Below, piece by piece: positions 9,506 through 18,864 of a DNA stretch of 64,000 nucleotides. Source of the DNA: Fischerella sp. JS2 (GTDB taxonomy: Bacteria; Cyanobacteriota; Cyanobacteriia; Cyanobacteriales; Nostocaceae); NCBI RefSeq assembly GCF_032393985.1, contig NZ_CP135918.1, positions 2,976,001 to 3,040,000 on the forward strand, given 5' to 3'. A model generated the notes under the pieces. The model saw only the letters and a list, made by a program, of their open reading frames with translations. It was not told the DNA's origin and searched no databases. The number at the start of each line of letters is the position of its first letter. Positions within the stretch are counted from its first letter, which is position 1. Made by a program: the position numbers and the translations under genes.

Positions 9506-10855
9506 TTTTTCCGAAAGTATCGAAAGACGTACAACATCCCCTTCTTTTAGAGGCTTACCACTGCGTACTACATACTCCTCACCCGGTTGCAAACCAGAGA
9601 TAATTTCTACATTGCCGTCATTACTTTTGCCTAATTTTACAGGTTTAGTTGCAACTGTAGTTTTGCCTTGTTCTCGCTTCACGATAAACACCTTACCCTG
9701 ATCCGTTTTTGGTTTCGAGTTGGAATTTCGGTTTTGGTTATTCCCTCCTCCTGTCTGAATTGCAGTTAAAGGTACTACTACTCGTTCTTGTTCTTTTTCA
9801 ATAAAACTTACTCTTGCTAAAAGTCCACTGCCGATTTTTGCCCCATTATTGGGAATCACTACTTCTACTGGTACTAAACGAGCTGTATTGTCCGCAGCTG
9901 GGGAGATACGTGCCACAGTACCGACATATGTATTATCAGGAAAGGCATCTAAGCGTACTTGTACTGATTGTCCCACCTGAATATTTGCCAGTTCTAATTC
10001 GGAAACTTCGACTCTAACTTTGACACGGCTAAAATCGCCGATTTTTAAAACTTCATTACCTGGTTGCAAAAGATTTCCGGGTTCTGTAACCTTTTCTAAG
10101 ACAGCCCCAGCAATCGGGGATATCAACTTGGCATAGGAAAGGCGTTCTTTGGCTTCTGCTACCAAGGCTTGTTGAGCAGTTAATCTACCTTTAGCAGCAG
10201 CAACGGCTTCTTGTTCTGTACGTACTTGCTGTTGTGCAGCGCGGAATGCTTGTGTCGCCGTATTGGCGTCAGTGCGTGCTTGTTGGGCTGCTTGTTGAGC
10301 GATCGCTCCTTCTTTGAGGAGTTTATCTTGTCTTTCGGCATCGGCAAGGGCTTGTGCAACTTCTAATCGCGTCCGTTCTACCTCCACACGCGCATTATTA
10401 ACTTGAGCATTTGCCCTTGCCACTTCTGATTTGAGGGCTGCTAGTTCTGCTTTGGCTTGATTTAAGGCTGTTAGCAGGAGCGCATCATCTACCTGTCCAA
10501 CTATTTGACCTTTTGATACCACATCCCCCACATCTACATTCAAAGCCAAAAGCTGTCCTTGGATTTGCGATCGCAACGATACAGTGCGCAACGGTGTAGT
10601 ATTACCTGTGTATTCTAATTTTTTTTGCAAATCATCTTTACGAGCGATCGCTACATCTACAGGTATTGCACTATTTGCTTGTCCAGATACACTAGGACGC
10701 TCTTGCTGAGCCTCCACTGATTCTTTGGGAAATGATCCGCAACCCCCCATCAACAATCCTATACCTAGCCAACCAACCAGTAAGAATACAGATGAATTCG
10801 GCAATAAGGGGGGATTTTTAACTAATATACGCAGCTTATCTCCGTCACAAATCAT
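9500..10855 (-). CDS. RND efflux periplasmic adaptor subunit (HlyD/MFP), lipoprotein
   Basis: This 451-residue membrane fusion protein is the partner of the downstream AcrB-like pump. An N-terminal hydrophobic segment ends in LLMGGCGS, a lipobox that predicts lipid anchoring at Cys ~39. Next come a biotinyl-lipoyl half (VSLRSQIQGQLLALNVDVGDVVSKGQ), a long Ala/Gln-rich coiled-coil hairpin (~130-235), the second lipoyl half (LISPIAGAVLEKVTEPGN) and the beta-barrel and membrane-proximal domains. The start is supported by AGGAG nine bases upstream of the ATG. A poly-Gly/Asn linker (GGGNNQNRNSNSK) near residue 375 looks like a low-complexity insertion. It is in an operon with the permease gene. 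Confidence 0.93.
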   Translation of the reverse strand: MICDGDKLRILVKNPPLLPNSSVFLLVGWLGIGLLMGGCGSFPKESVEAQQERPSVSGQANSAIPVDVAIARKDDLQKKLEYTGNTTPLRTVSLRSQIQGQLLALNVDVGDVVSKGQIVGQVDDALLLTALNQAKAELAALKSEVARANAQVNNARVEVERTRLEVAQALADAERQDKLLKEGAIAQQAAQQARTDANTATQAFRAAQQQVRTEQEAVAAAKGRLTAQQALVAEAKERLSYAKLISPIAGAVLEKVTEPGNLLQPGNEVLKIGDFSRVKVRVEVSELELANIQVGQSVQVRLDAFPDNTYVGTVARISPAADNTARLVPVEVVIPNNGAKIGSGLLARVSFIEKEQERVVVPLTAIQTGGGNNQNRNSNSKPKTDQGKVFIVKREQGKTTVATKPVKLGKSNDGNVEIISGLQPGEEYVVRSGKPLKEGDVVRLSILSEKL

Positions 10856-11961
10856 TATATTTGGCTCCTACTGGGGCAGCTTTTGCCTAATTATGATTGT
10901 CTGTTAATAAATAGTCCCAATGAATAACGTGAATATCACTGAGGCTGGATGAATAAACAAAGACATTCAGAAACAAAAAAGTGTAAGTCTTATTTCATAA
11001 CTTTTATTAGATTTTATGTATAGTAAATTACTTTCTTTTCAAAAAAAGTATACTAAGCATGTCGAAGAAGATGCTAATCGTCCAAAATCAGAAAGACTTG
11101 GTCTGAGTTGATACAATTATTAACATAGTATAAATATTTGTAATTTAACTTGTCTCTACTTAAAGGTATAAGACTCAAAAGGGGGGAAAATAATCCTATT
11201 TCTAGTTAGTTTTTAGCTAATACATGTATTGTTTATTAGGCTGTAACAAAAAATTCTTTAACTATCCACAAATAATCTCTAAAAAGCCAACATGCTATCA
11301 CTCCTTGTAGTTTTTGTCTTTATCTTAAAAACTACACCTAGCAAGTACATGAGGAAAAAGTCATGTATACACCCGTGACTTTAGTCATGTTTTGACCATG
11401 AGAAAGTTTGTATCTATAAATTTGTGGTGAAAAAATAAATTGATTTGTGTGTGAGAGTTTTTCGGTTTGGCTGGAACGAGCAAAGCGACATAACAGCCCT
11501 AAGCCAAATTCAGCAACGGCTAGAAATCCATTTAACCGGAGCAGAAATAGTTTCTTTACCTATAAAACTACCATCTCTTGAGCGGAAAAATCCTTAGTTA
11601 GAAATGGCTAGAGTTTTTAAAGATGACTCACAATTTGAACAAATGCTCGAAGCGATTGAAAACTATCCACATGAATTAAATATAACTATAGAAGATGATT
11701 CTCCTCAAGAGTAGGATAATATTTTCATTAGTTGATATGTTCGTGAAGTTGTGCGAGCGCATTCTTTAACCCTGCTTTTACTTAAGTATTCATATATTTT
11801 TTAGAAATAGATACTTCTTCTAAAGTTGTAGCAACTTTATCAATAACTCTTGGTCTTTTTAGTTTATATTAAAAAAAGTAAATAATTTGAAAAACAGGAC
11901 ACATATTGTGTATGTCCTTATATGAACAACTTAAATTAACTTGACACGAGGAAGACTACCA
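10856..11961. other. Long AT-rich intergenic region with a decayed small ORF
   Basis: This region separates the divergently transcribed RND operon and the lyase gene, and must hold promoters for both. The only coding trace is the broken small ORF at 11451-11714. A short inverted repeat (AGGACA at 11896-11901, TGTCCT at 11913-11918) lies just before the ribosome binding site of the lyase gene and could form a small hairpin in its leader. I recognise no known ncRNA. Confidence 0.4.
11451..11714 (+). pseudogene. Unrecognised small ORF with one in-frame stop
   Basis: From GTG 11451 a frame encodes MRVFRFGWNEQSD and then a helical stretch, hits TAG at 11595-11597, and continues in the same frame with a new ATG at 11604 (MARVFKDDSQFEQ...) to TAG 11712. 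The composition of both halves looks protein-like (amphipathic, acidic end DDSPQE). The frame is preserved across the stop, which suggests a nonsense mutation or two very small coupled genes. I do not recognise the family. Confidence 0.35.
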
Positions 11962-12498
11962 ATGATATTACCACTACAAATTTTACAAACAAGCGACGAA
12001 TCTCTGCTTGCTGAATTTTTTCAAGCATCTGTAGGTCAATGGCGCTCGGAACGTCGCTATTACACTCTCCCAGAGGGAGAAACCAAAGAAATGGTAAGTG
12101 TAATTACTATCAATTTTTTGGAGCAAGGATGCGAAAAATTACGTAAACTTGCTCAAATGCACGGCTTGCCTAATACAGCGAGTTTAACCTGTGGTGCTGA
12201 AGTCATTTGGGAAAGCACTAATTCGATTTCAAACAAGAAGGAATCAAAGGGCACAACCTTATTTGGGGCTTTAGGAAACACACTATATCGCGATCGCGGT
12301 TTTGCCACAGCTAAACCAGTGACAGCCCAGTATTACTTCCCCAACCCCACAACACTATGTCTGCGAACTGAATACAATAATTCAGTATTTGAAGAAGAAT
12401 TAAAGCTAGTCGGCAGCAAATACCGCACACGCCAATCTATAATTTCCCGTGCAGGTGAGCAGTTGATGATTGGTCAATATTTGGAAAAGCGGATTTAG
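11962..12498 (+). CDS. CpcS/CpeS-type phycobiliprotein lyase
   Basis: The 178-residue protein matches the CpcS/CpeS/CpeU lipocalin-fold lyases, which attach phycocyanobilin or related bilins to cysteines of phycobiliproteins. Recognisable blocks are GQWRSERRYYTL, GETKEMVSVITI, FGALGNTLYRDRGFAT, KPVTAQYYFPNP and the C-terminal SRAGEQLMIGQYLE. I chose ATG 11962 over the upstream TTG 11941 because GAGGAAG sits at 11948-11954, seven bases before it. The gene stands alone on the plus strand and converges on flv1. The exact paralogue (CpcS, CpcU or CpeS) cannot be decided here. Confidence 0.9.
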   Translation: MILPLQILQTSDESLLAEFFQASVGQWRSERRYYTLPEGETKEMVSVITINFLEQGCEKLRKLAQMHGLPNTASLTCGAEVIWESTNSISNKKESKGTTLFGALGNTLYRDRGFATAKPVTAQYYFPNPTTLCLRTEYNNSVFEEELKLVGSKYRTRQSIISRAGEQLMIGQYLEKRI

Positions 12499-12565
12499 TC
12501 AGTAGCTAGAGATGAGCAGAAATAAGGTTATAGTTTCCACCCCTTCCCTTCTGCCTTCTGCTTTC

Positions 12566-14275
12566 TTAATAATGATTCCCTGACTTGCGATGATGCACAG
12601 CAGTAACACCATCACTAAGTACTTTGCCATTATCTATAGTTGCGTACACTAGCCAGTGATCACCTGCTTCCATTCGAGTTTGCACAGTACATTCCAAGTA
12701 AGCCAACGCATCAGTCAGGATAGGATTACCGTTCTTGGCTTCTGTGGTAGCAACACCAGTAAAACGATCTTGTGCTGGGCCAAAGGGTTTCAAGAAGTGC
12801 TTCATTAAGCTTATGTGGTTCCCTTCTTTAAGGATATTGAGAACAAATTGATTACCTGAGTGCGTCAACGGTTCAATTGCCCGATCTTTGGCAACAGCGA
12901 CAGTGAAACCAGGAGGATTAAAGCTGGCCTGAGATACCCAAGAAGCTAACATTGCACTAGATACATCTTCTCGCTTCGCTGTAATCACACACAAAGAACC
13001 AATAATCCGCCCTACAGCTTGTTCGACATTGCTGGCGGGTTGGCTAGGAGTACGGACTTTTTTAGCTTTTTTCAGTGCTTGGGCGAAGTCTGTTCCGGCT
13101 TCTTCACAAGTTTGCAAAGTGACATCGTTAGGTTTGAATTTTACTCGGATAGGTTCAAAGCCAAATTGATAACCAGCATCTTTGAGTTTGCCTTCAATTA
13201 AATCAATGGCTTCGCCACTCCAACCGTAGGAACCAAAAACACCCGCGAGTTTGTTTTTGGCAGCAGTGGAAAGTACTATACCCAAAGCAGTTTGGACTGG
13301 CGTCGGTGCATGTCCACCAAGAGTAGGGGAACCAATGATAAATCCTGCTGCTTTCTCGACAGCAGCTTGAATTTCGCTAGGTTCGGCTACTTCGCAGTTA
13401 ATGGATTCAACGCTGACACCTGCTTTAGTAATACCGTGAGCGATCGCTTGAGCTAAGGTTGCGGTATTTCCGTAAGCTGAGGCATAAATTAATGCCACGG
13501 TAGTATCTTGAGATGTCTGCTGCTGACTCCACTCCCGATAGGCTTTTGTTAAATCAATTAAGCCATAACGCACCAATGGCCCGTGATTCGGGGCGTACAT
13601 CCTCACTTGCAAATCAGCAAGTTTTTCCAATGAAGTTTCGATTTGACGGGCATGAGGAGCCATTAGACACTCAAAGTAATAGCGTCTGTCTTCGAGAAAA
13701 GTTTGCCAGCCTTCATCAAATACCTGATCGCCGCAGATATGCGCTCCAAAGAGCTTATCTGTGTATAAAATTTCTGTTTGTGGGTCGTAGGTGCAGAGTT
13801 GATCGGGGTAGCGGGGATTAGGTGTGGGAATAAATTGCAGGTGATGACCTTGGCCTAAATCGAGGGTTTCTTCTCCACGTTTCACCAAAATAGGTAAATC
13901 TGGATTTTCCAATGCCCCCCGCAAATTGATTGCTCCTGGATTAGAACAAACAAAAGTTAACTGCGGCGCATGTTCCAGTAAAACTTTTAAAGTCGCGGCA
14001 CGGTTGGGATTGACGTGACCGAGAATCACATAATCAATTTGTTTTAAATCAAACCGTTTTTGAAGTGCATCTAAGTAAATTTTCGTAAAAGTTTCTCCTG
14101 GTGGATCAATCAAGGCGATTTTATTGCCTTGAATCAAATAGGAATTTGCAGTTGTACCCTTGGCAAGGGCGTATTCAATTTCAAATCTCAGACGAGTCCA
14201 ACTGCGCGATCGCAATATTGTTGTATCTGTTGCAATGGGGAGAATTTGAACGTCACGGGGTTTTGTGGATGTCAT
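12566..14275 (-). CDS. flv1: Diflavin flavodiiron protein, Flv1-like (non-canonical iron site)
   Basis: About 570 residues, with a metallo-beta-lactamase-like domain, a flavodoxin domain (ALIYASAYGNTATLAQAI) and the cyanobacterial C-terminal flavin reductase module (SAMLASWVSQASFNPPGF). At the diiron site the canonical HxExDH is replaced by HVNPNR, as in Flv1/Flv2-type subunits, which work as heterodimers with Flv3/Flv4 to reduce O2 at the expense of NADPH. The ATG at 14275 (MTSTKPRD) is preferred; the frame stays open 47 codons further up, but that extension is translated low-complexity repeat (HSPHSPHS). It lies directly downstream of flv3 on the same strand. Adjacent flv3-flv1 is the arrangement of the heterocyst pair all0178-all0177 in Anabaena, so it may be the B-type pair. 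Confidence 0.88.
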   Translation of the reverse strand: MTSTKPRDVQILPIATDTTILRSRSWTRLRFEIEYALAKGTTANSYLIQGNKIALIDPPGETFTKIYLDALQKRFDLKQIDYVILGHVNPNRAATLKVLLEHAPQLTFVCSNPGAINLRGALENPDLPILVKRGEETLDLGQGHHLQFIPTPNPRYPDQLCTYDPQTEILYTDKLFGAHICGDQVFDEGWQTFLEDRRYYFECLMAPHARQIETSLEKLADLQVRMYAPNHGPLVRYGLIDLTKAYREWSQQQTSQDTTVALIYASAYGNTATLAQAIAHGITKAGVSVESINCEVAEPSEIQAAVEKAAGFIIGSPTLGGHAPTPVQTALGIVLSTAAKNKLAGVFGSYGWSGEAIDLIEGKLKDAGYQFGFEPIRVKFKPNDVTLQTCEEAGTDFAQALKKAKKVRTPSQPASNVEQAVGRIIGSLCVITAKREDVSSAMLASWVSQASFNPPGFTVAVAKDRAIEPLTHSGNQFVLNILKEGNHISLMKHFLKPFGPAQDRFTGVATTEAKNGNPILTDALAYLECTVQTRMEAGDHWLVYATIDNGKVLSDGVTAVHHRKSGNHY

Positions 14276-14419
14276 AGTTTTGGAGTGGGGGGAGTGGGGG
14301 GAGTGTGTAGACGCGCAAGCGACTTCCCGCAGGGTGGAGTAGGGGGAGTGTGGGGAGTGTGAGGAGTAAAGAAGATATATAATGCCTTTTCTTCTCATAC
14401 CCCTCACACTCCTCATACC
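14276..14419. repeat. Repeat-filled spacer between flv3 and flv1
   Basis: The spacer is built of GGAGTGTG/GGGGAGTG units plus a conserved module TGTGTAGACGCGCAAGCGAC at about 14305-14324, followed by TTCCCGCAGGGTGGAGT. A relative of the module, in the other orientation, lies at about 47757-47800. A dispersed repeat thus sits inside the operon transcript between stop and start codons. Confidence 0.6.
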
Positions 14420-16138
14420 CTAATAATGATTACCTACCTTACGATGATGCACGGCAGTTAAGGCATCTGGCTTACTCACCCGTCCGGTATCAACTGTACT
14501 GTAGACAATCCAGTGATCGCCGCAGTCCATCCTACTGGTAACTTCGCACTCCATGTATGCCAAAGCATCGGTGAGGATAGGCGCACCATTTTGGGCACTC
14601 TGGGTTCTAACTCCTTCAAAACGATCTGCACCAGGGGCAAAGCGTTTGAGGAAATGTTTCATTAAGCTTTGGTAATTGCCCTCTTCTAGGACGTTCAACA
14701 CAAATTTATCGCCCACTTGCATGAGTGATTCGATCGCCCGATCTTTTGCCACCGCAATTGATATTCCCAAGGGTTTAAAGCTAGCCTGACTAACCCAAGA
14801 GGCAAGCATGGCACTTTTAACATCACCTTTTTGGGCAGTAATGATATACAACCCACCGCTAATTCTACCTAAGGCCTTATCCACGTCAGCATCCAGAGAT
14901 TTCATCTGTTTGATGCTTTTATCGCGTGTTACCCATTGTCCTAAGTCTGTTCCCGCTTCTTCTAAAAGCTTGTAAGTATTTTCTGTGGGTGTTTCTCGAA
15001 TTTGAATGGCCCGGAAGGCTAGTGTTAAACCCAAATCCCGGAATTTATTCATTAAGGGATAAATTGGTTCATCATCACCACCATTAGATTCAAAAATCCC
15101 CACAGCTTGTTTTTCTTTAGCCGAACCTAAAACAGTGCTAAGGGCAGTTTGTGCGGCTGGGTTGGATACTGGTGGTGTGCCAACAACAATCCCTGCACAA
15201 CGACCAACTATTTCCCGAAGTTCTTGCAAGTCTGCGGTTTTGAGGTCTACTAATTCCACCGCTACGCCTGTTTTGGTAATACCATTGCTAACAGCTTGGG
15301 CTAAGCGATCGCCCCAACCATAACCGGAAACGTAAAATACTCCAACTGTAGTTTCTGCCTTAGTTTGAGATTGACTCCAACTGCGGTAGCGTCCGGTCAG
15401 TTCTTCAACGTTGTGATAAAGTAGCGGGCCGTGACCTGTGGCAATCATACCGATTTTTTCTAGTTCACCCATGCGCTTGAGTGCAGACAGCACCGACCGG
15501 GCATTAGGAGCCATCAAGCATTCATAGTAGAATTCAAAATCTGGAGATATGGCTTCTAAATCTTCGTCAAAAGTGTCGTCTGAGCAATAATGCAACCCAA
15601 AAGCATCACAAGTAAACAGAATTTGGGTTTTATGGTCGTAGGTAAAGATAGTGTCTGGCCAGTGTAAGTTTGGTGCGATGACAAATTCTAACTCATGCCC
15701 ATTACCTAAATCTAAGCGATCGCCATTTTTCACAATCCGCCGCTTGAAGGGTTGATGTACCAAGTCTTCCAAAAATTGAATTGCCACCTTGGAACCTACA
15801 ACGGTAACATCCGGGGCAAGTTGCAAGACATCTTTAACTAAACCACTGTGGTCTGGTTCGGTATGACTGATAATTAAATAGTCAATGTCTGCTGGATTAA
15901 TTTGATTTTTAAGGGTATCTAAATATAACTGGCGAAACTTTTCGTGAGAGGTATCGACTAAAGCAGTCTGCTCACCGCGTATGATAAACGAGTTATAGGT
16001 AGTACCGTTTTGTAAACCAAATTCAATATCGAAGCGATCGCGATCCCAGTCCAGAGAACGAATGGTGGTTGTTTGTTCAGCGATATCGACCACCTGTACA
16101 GTTAGTCTTTTCTTGGGGTTTTCGGTGAGCGCTACCAT
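14420..16138 (-). CDS. flv3: Diflavin flavodiiron protein, Flv3-like (canonical iron site)
   Basis: 572 residues with the same three-domain order as its neighbour. The diiron motif is intact (SHTEPDHSGL), as in Flv3/Flv4. The flavodoxin domain (VGVFYVSGYGWGDRLAQAV) and C-terminal NADPH:flavin oxidoreductase domain (SAMLASWVSQASFKPLG) follow. The start ATG 16138 is chosen over the 18-bp-upstream alternative because TGGAGGG lies six bases before it. Together with Flv1 it would form the photoreduction or oxygen-scavenging heterodimer that protects photosystem I or, in heterocysts, nitrogenase. It is the first gene of the flv3-flv1 operon. Confidence 0.9.
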   Translation of the reverse strand: MVALTENPKKRLTVQVVDIAEQTTTIRSLDWDRDRFDIEFGLQNGTTYNSFIIRGEQTALVDTSHEKFRQLYLDTLKNQINPADIDYLIISHTEPDHSGLVKDVLQLAPDVTVVGSKVAIQFLEDLVHQPFKRRIVKNGDRLDLGNGHELEFVIAPNLHWPDTIFTYDHKTQILFTCDAFGLHYCSDDTFDEDLEAISPDFEFYYECLMAPNARSVLSALKRMGELEKIGMIATGHGPLLYHNVEELTGRYRSWSQSQTKAETTVGVFYVSGYGWGDRLAQAVSNGITKTGVAVELVDLKTADLQELREIVGRCAGIVVGTPPVSNPAAQTALSTVLGSAKEKQAVGIFESNGGDDEPIYPLMNKFRDLGLTLAFRAIQIRETPTENTYKLLEEAGTDLGQWVTRDKSIKQMKSLDADVDKALGRISGGLYIITAQKGDVKSAMLASWVSQASFKPLGISIAVAKDRAIESLMQVGDKFVLNVLEEGNYQSLMKHFLKRFAPGADRFEGVRTQSAQNGAPILTDALAYMECEVTSRMDCGDHWIVYSTVDTGRVSKPDALTAVHHRKVGNHY

Positions 16139-16641
16139 AACTACCCTCCATAGCAAATGAGTATTTTTTCCTCTATGTTATATTTTGACACGGAGTTATT
16201 GTAAATATTTATTAATTTTTTTATATATTTGGTTAAATAAACTAAAAGTATAAATCTCTACCAAAAAATTTAAGAGCATCAGGAGTTTGGAACTGGGTAT
16301 AAAAGTGTGGGGTGTAGGGGGAAATTACCATCGCAGTATTAAAATTATGAGTTCTGTCCATTGAAAATGGTTGAGACAATCTCGTTTTACCACTTAGATA
16401 TAAATTTATTACACATAATTATTTCTCTATTCCCTATTCCCTATTGCCTATTCCTTTTTATCTAATTACTTAACTACCCGCCACTTAGTTGAATATCCTT
16501 AGGTAGAAGAAATGTATAACTGTAGTCTTATAGCATGTCTCTAGGAAAATTCAACCTTTAATCTAATAACAACGATAGTATTAATATTGTTTTTTAATCT
16601 TTAGAAATTGACTGCGTCGACATATTAAAAATATATTAAAA
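16139..16641. other. Divergent intergenic region between flv3 and coaX
   Basis: AT-rich DNA upstream of both genes. A run of CTATTCC/CCTATTC heptads at about 16432-16460 is an STRR-type repeat. No operator or structured RNA stands out. Confidence 0.4.
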
Positions 16642-17451
16642 ATGTGGTTAGCTCTTATAATTGGCAATTCCCACTTGCACTGGGGCTTGTTTAACGGCAA
16701 AACCCTTTGCCACACCTACGATACACAACGCCTTCCTAAATCATTCGTATATCAATTATCTAAATGTCAAACACTGCCCGAGGCACAAGAAATCCTTTCC
16801 TCAAGTCTTCCCCCTACTCCCCACACTACCCACATTCCCCCCACTACCCCATCTCTCCCCCTCCTCCTTGCCTCAGTGGTTCCTAGTCAAACAGCCTTAT
16901 GGTTAACTTACCCCAATGTACGTGTTATTACCTTAGAAGAAATACCTCTCCAAGGTATGTATCCTACCTTAGGAATTGACCGGGCTTTGGCTTTGTGGGG
17001 TGCGGGTAATGCTTGGGGTTTTCCCATCTTAGTAATAGATGCAGGTACATCACTCACCTTTAGTGGTGCTGACGCTAACCAAAATTTTTTTGGGGGTGCA
17101 ATTCTGCCAGGATTAGGTTTACAGATAGCAACTCTTGCCGAAAATACAGGACAATTACCAGATGTAGAATTACCCCTAGATTTACCGCAACGTTTTGCTG
17201 TCAATACTCAAGAAGCAATCCAAAGTGGGGTGATATATACTTTGTTGGCAGGAATTAAAGATTTTGTGGAAGCATGGTGGCAATCATTTCCCCAAGGTAA
17301 GATTGTCATTACTGGTGGCGATCGCACTTTATTAACTAAATATCTTCACTCCCTATTTCCTGAGATTGCAATGCGTTTGATTGTGGAACCGAATTTGATG
17401 TTTTGGGGAATGGAAAGAATTCACAATGATCAAAATTTTCATTATTCATAA
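16642..17451 (+). CDS. coaX: Type III pantothenate kinase
   Basis: The 269-residue protein starts [18 protein letters not shown], the cyanobacterial form of the CoaX phosphate-binding motif (DxGNT in others). It continues with [25 protein letters not shown] and [23 protein letters not shown], and ends with ITGGDRT. It phosphorylates pantothenate in the first step of CoA synthesis and needs K+/NH4+ in known members. Residues ~54-70 ([17 protein letters not shown]) form a Pro/Thr-rich loop encoded by the same CCCCACACTCCCC-type low-complexity DNA seen between genes here, so it is probably an in-frame repeat insertion. No clear ribosome binding site is seen. Confidence 0.93.
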   Translation: MWLALIIGNSHLHWGLFNGKTLCHTYDTQRLPKSFVYQLSKCQTLPEAQEILSSSLPPTPHTTHIPPTTPSLPLLLASVVPSQTALWLTYPNVRVITLEEIPLQGMYPTLGIDRALALWGAGNAWGFPILVIDAGTSLTFSGADANQNFFGGAILPGLGLQIATLAENTGQLPDVELPLDLPQRFAVNTQEAIQSGVIYTLLAGIKDFVEAWWQSFPQGKIVITGGDRTLLTKYLHSLFPEIAMRLIVEPNLMFWGMERIHNDQNFHYS

Positions 17452-17452
17452 T

Positions 17453-18271
17453 TCATAATTCATTGGTCTCAATAAAATCCCGAGTTTCTCCAGCCACAAT
17501 TGCTGCACACATCTCCGGTAAATTATTTCCTACATGGGTAATTATTTTTAAGTTGGCTTGTGGAATCAAACTCGCGTATTTATTACTCTTGGCTAATGCA
17601 TCAGGTGTATCTTTGCCACCCTGTAAAATCAAAACAGGAGTTGTTAAAAAATCTAATTTTTCTTGTAGTAATTCGGCACGAATTTCTGGTAATTGGCGTA
17701 AGAATAATAAATCACTAGCCGTCGGATATTGCAACATAATTTTTCTTTGTTGCCAATCCTGTTCAATTTGGGTATCTAAGCCTAATATTTTAGTCAAGGG
17801 ACTAAGTATCCTTAACATTTTAAATATCCACAAGGGACGTTTCATCAAACTCTGTATTTTTTTCCAATTTTTGTCTAATTCCTCAGTCTCTACACCCTCT
17901 GGTGCTAGTAGTACTAATCCATATACTTGTTCTGGATACTTTAAAGCATAACTCGCAGCAATCCAAGCACCAAGGGAATGCCCCACTAAATATATCCTTT
18001 CTAATTTCAAAGCTTGTAAGAACTCAGCAAGACATTCAACTTGCAAATCTATTGAGTAGTGAATATTTGGATAATCAGACTCACCAAAACCAAATAAATC
18101 TGGTGCAAAACAATGGAAATTTGATGAAAGCGACTCCATTACAGCTACCCATTCACTACTATCATTCCAAGCACCATGCAAGAAAACTACAGGTATTCCA
18201 TTTCCAATTTCACGCCAGAACAATAACCCTTGAGAAAGCTTTCTTCGAGAGTTACGAAATAAGTTATTCAT
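17453..18271 (-). CDS. Alpha/beta hydrolase
   Basis: 272 residues with the alpha/beta hydrolase signature: oxyanion motif PVVFLHGAWND near residue 28, nucleophile elbow GHSLGAW at ~95-101, a variable lid region (130-200), and LILQGGKDTPDA carrying the catalytic Asp region. A late His is within THVGNNLPEM. It is soluble and has no signal peptide. The substrate is unknown. The stop codon nearly touches the end of the convergent coaX gene (two bases apart). Confidence 0.85.
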   Translation of the reverse strand: MNNLFRNSRRKLSQGLLFWREIGNGIPVVFLHGAWNDSSEWVAVMESLSSNFHCFAPDLFGFGESDYPNIHYSIDLQVECLAEFLQALKLERIYLVGHSLGAWIAASYALKYPEQVYGLVLLAPEGVETEELDKNWKKIQSLMKRPLWIFKMLRILSPLTKILGLDTQIEQDWQQRKIMLQYPTASDLLFLRQLPEIRAELLQEKLDFLTTPVLILQGGKDTPDALAKSNKYASLIPQANLKIITHVGNNLPEMCAAIVAGETRDFIETNEL

Positions 18272-18369
18272 TTTTAATTTAGTAACTAAGTTATTTAATG
18301 AATATTGTTTGTTGTTTGTTGTTTGAAGAAACTACCAACAATCAACTACCAACTATCAACCATTAAAAA

Positions 18370-18864
18370 TTATGCTAGTGTTGTCAGACCGTTTAAGTAA
18401 TCTTCTAGTTGGCGATTATGGTCATGAGACATACACTCTTGGGGTAAAGAATTGAGAGGAAAAGCCTGGATTTCCATTACTTCTAATGTGTCTTGAATCT
18501 CCATTTTTCCTTTCACATCTGCTTCTACTACAATACATATTGAATGGATTCTTGGATCACGATCTGGGGCAGAATAAACTCCTACTAAACGCCGAATCCT
18601 GACTAACTCCAATCCTGTTTCTTCCATCAGTTCTCGGCGAACTGCATTCGGTATGTCTTCTCCCCAGTCCACCATACCCCCTGGTAATGCCCAGCGACCA
18701 TTATCTCGCCTCCGAATAAGGACTATTTGACCATCAGGTAAAATTGGAATAATGCTTGTACCAGGGATCGGATGACGGAAAATAATCCCCAGTACAGTTT
18801 GTCCAAAGCGCCATAAGCTACGTGTGGACTGGATTGCCACAGTAAAAAAAGCCAAAACGTTCAA
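18370..18864 (-). CDS. Nudix hydrolase
   Basis: 164 residues with a complete Nudix box, GGMVDWGEDIPNAVRRELME followed by ETGLEL (GX5EX7REUXEEXGU), at ~72-95. It hydrolyses nucleoside diphosphates linked to another moiety. The region before the box (GTSIIPILPDGQIVLIRRRDNGRWALPG) resembles the general MutT-like group. The protein begins with a hydrophobic segment (VLAFFTVAIQSTRSLW), so it may be membrane-associated or may start slightly later. It stands alone downstream of a long AT-rich region. Confidence 0.85.
   Translation of the reverse strand: MNVLAFFTVAIQSTRSLWRFGQTVLGIIFRHPIPGTSIIPILPDGQIVLIRRRDNGRWALPGGMVDWGEDIPNAVRRELMEETGLELVRIRRLVGVYSAPDRDPRIHSICIVVEADVKGKMEIQDTLEVMEIQAFPLNSLPQECMSHDHNRQLEDYLNGLTTLA

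Noticed and set aside
14276-14416. 47-residue N-terminal extension of Flv1
   Set aside because: It translates repeat DNA (HSPHSPHS) and has no homologous counterpart; MTSTKPRD at 14275 fits the family start.
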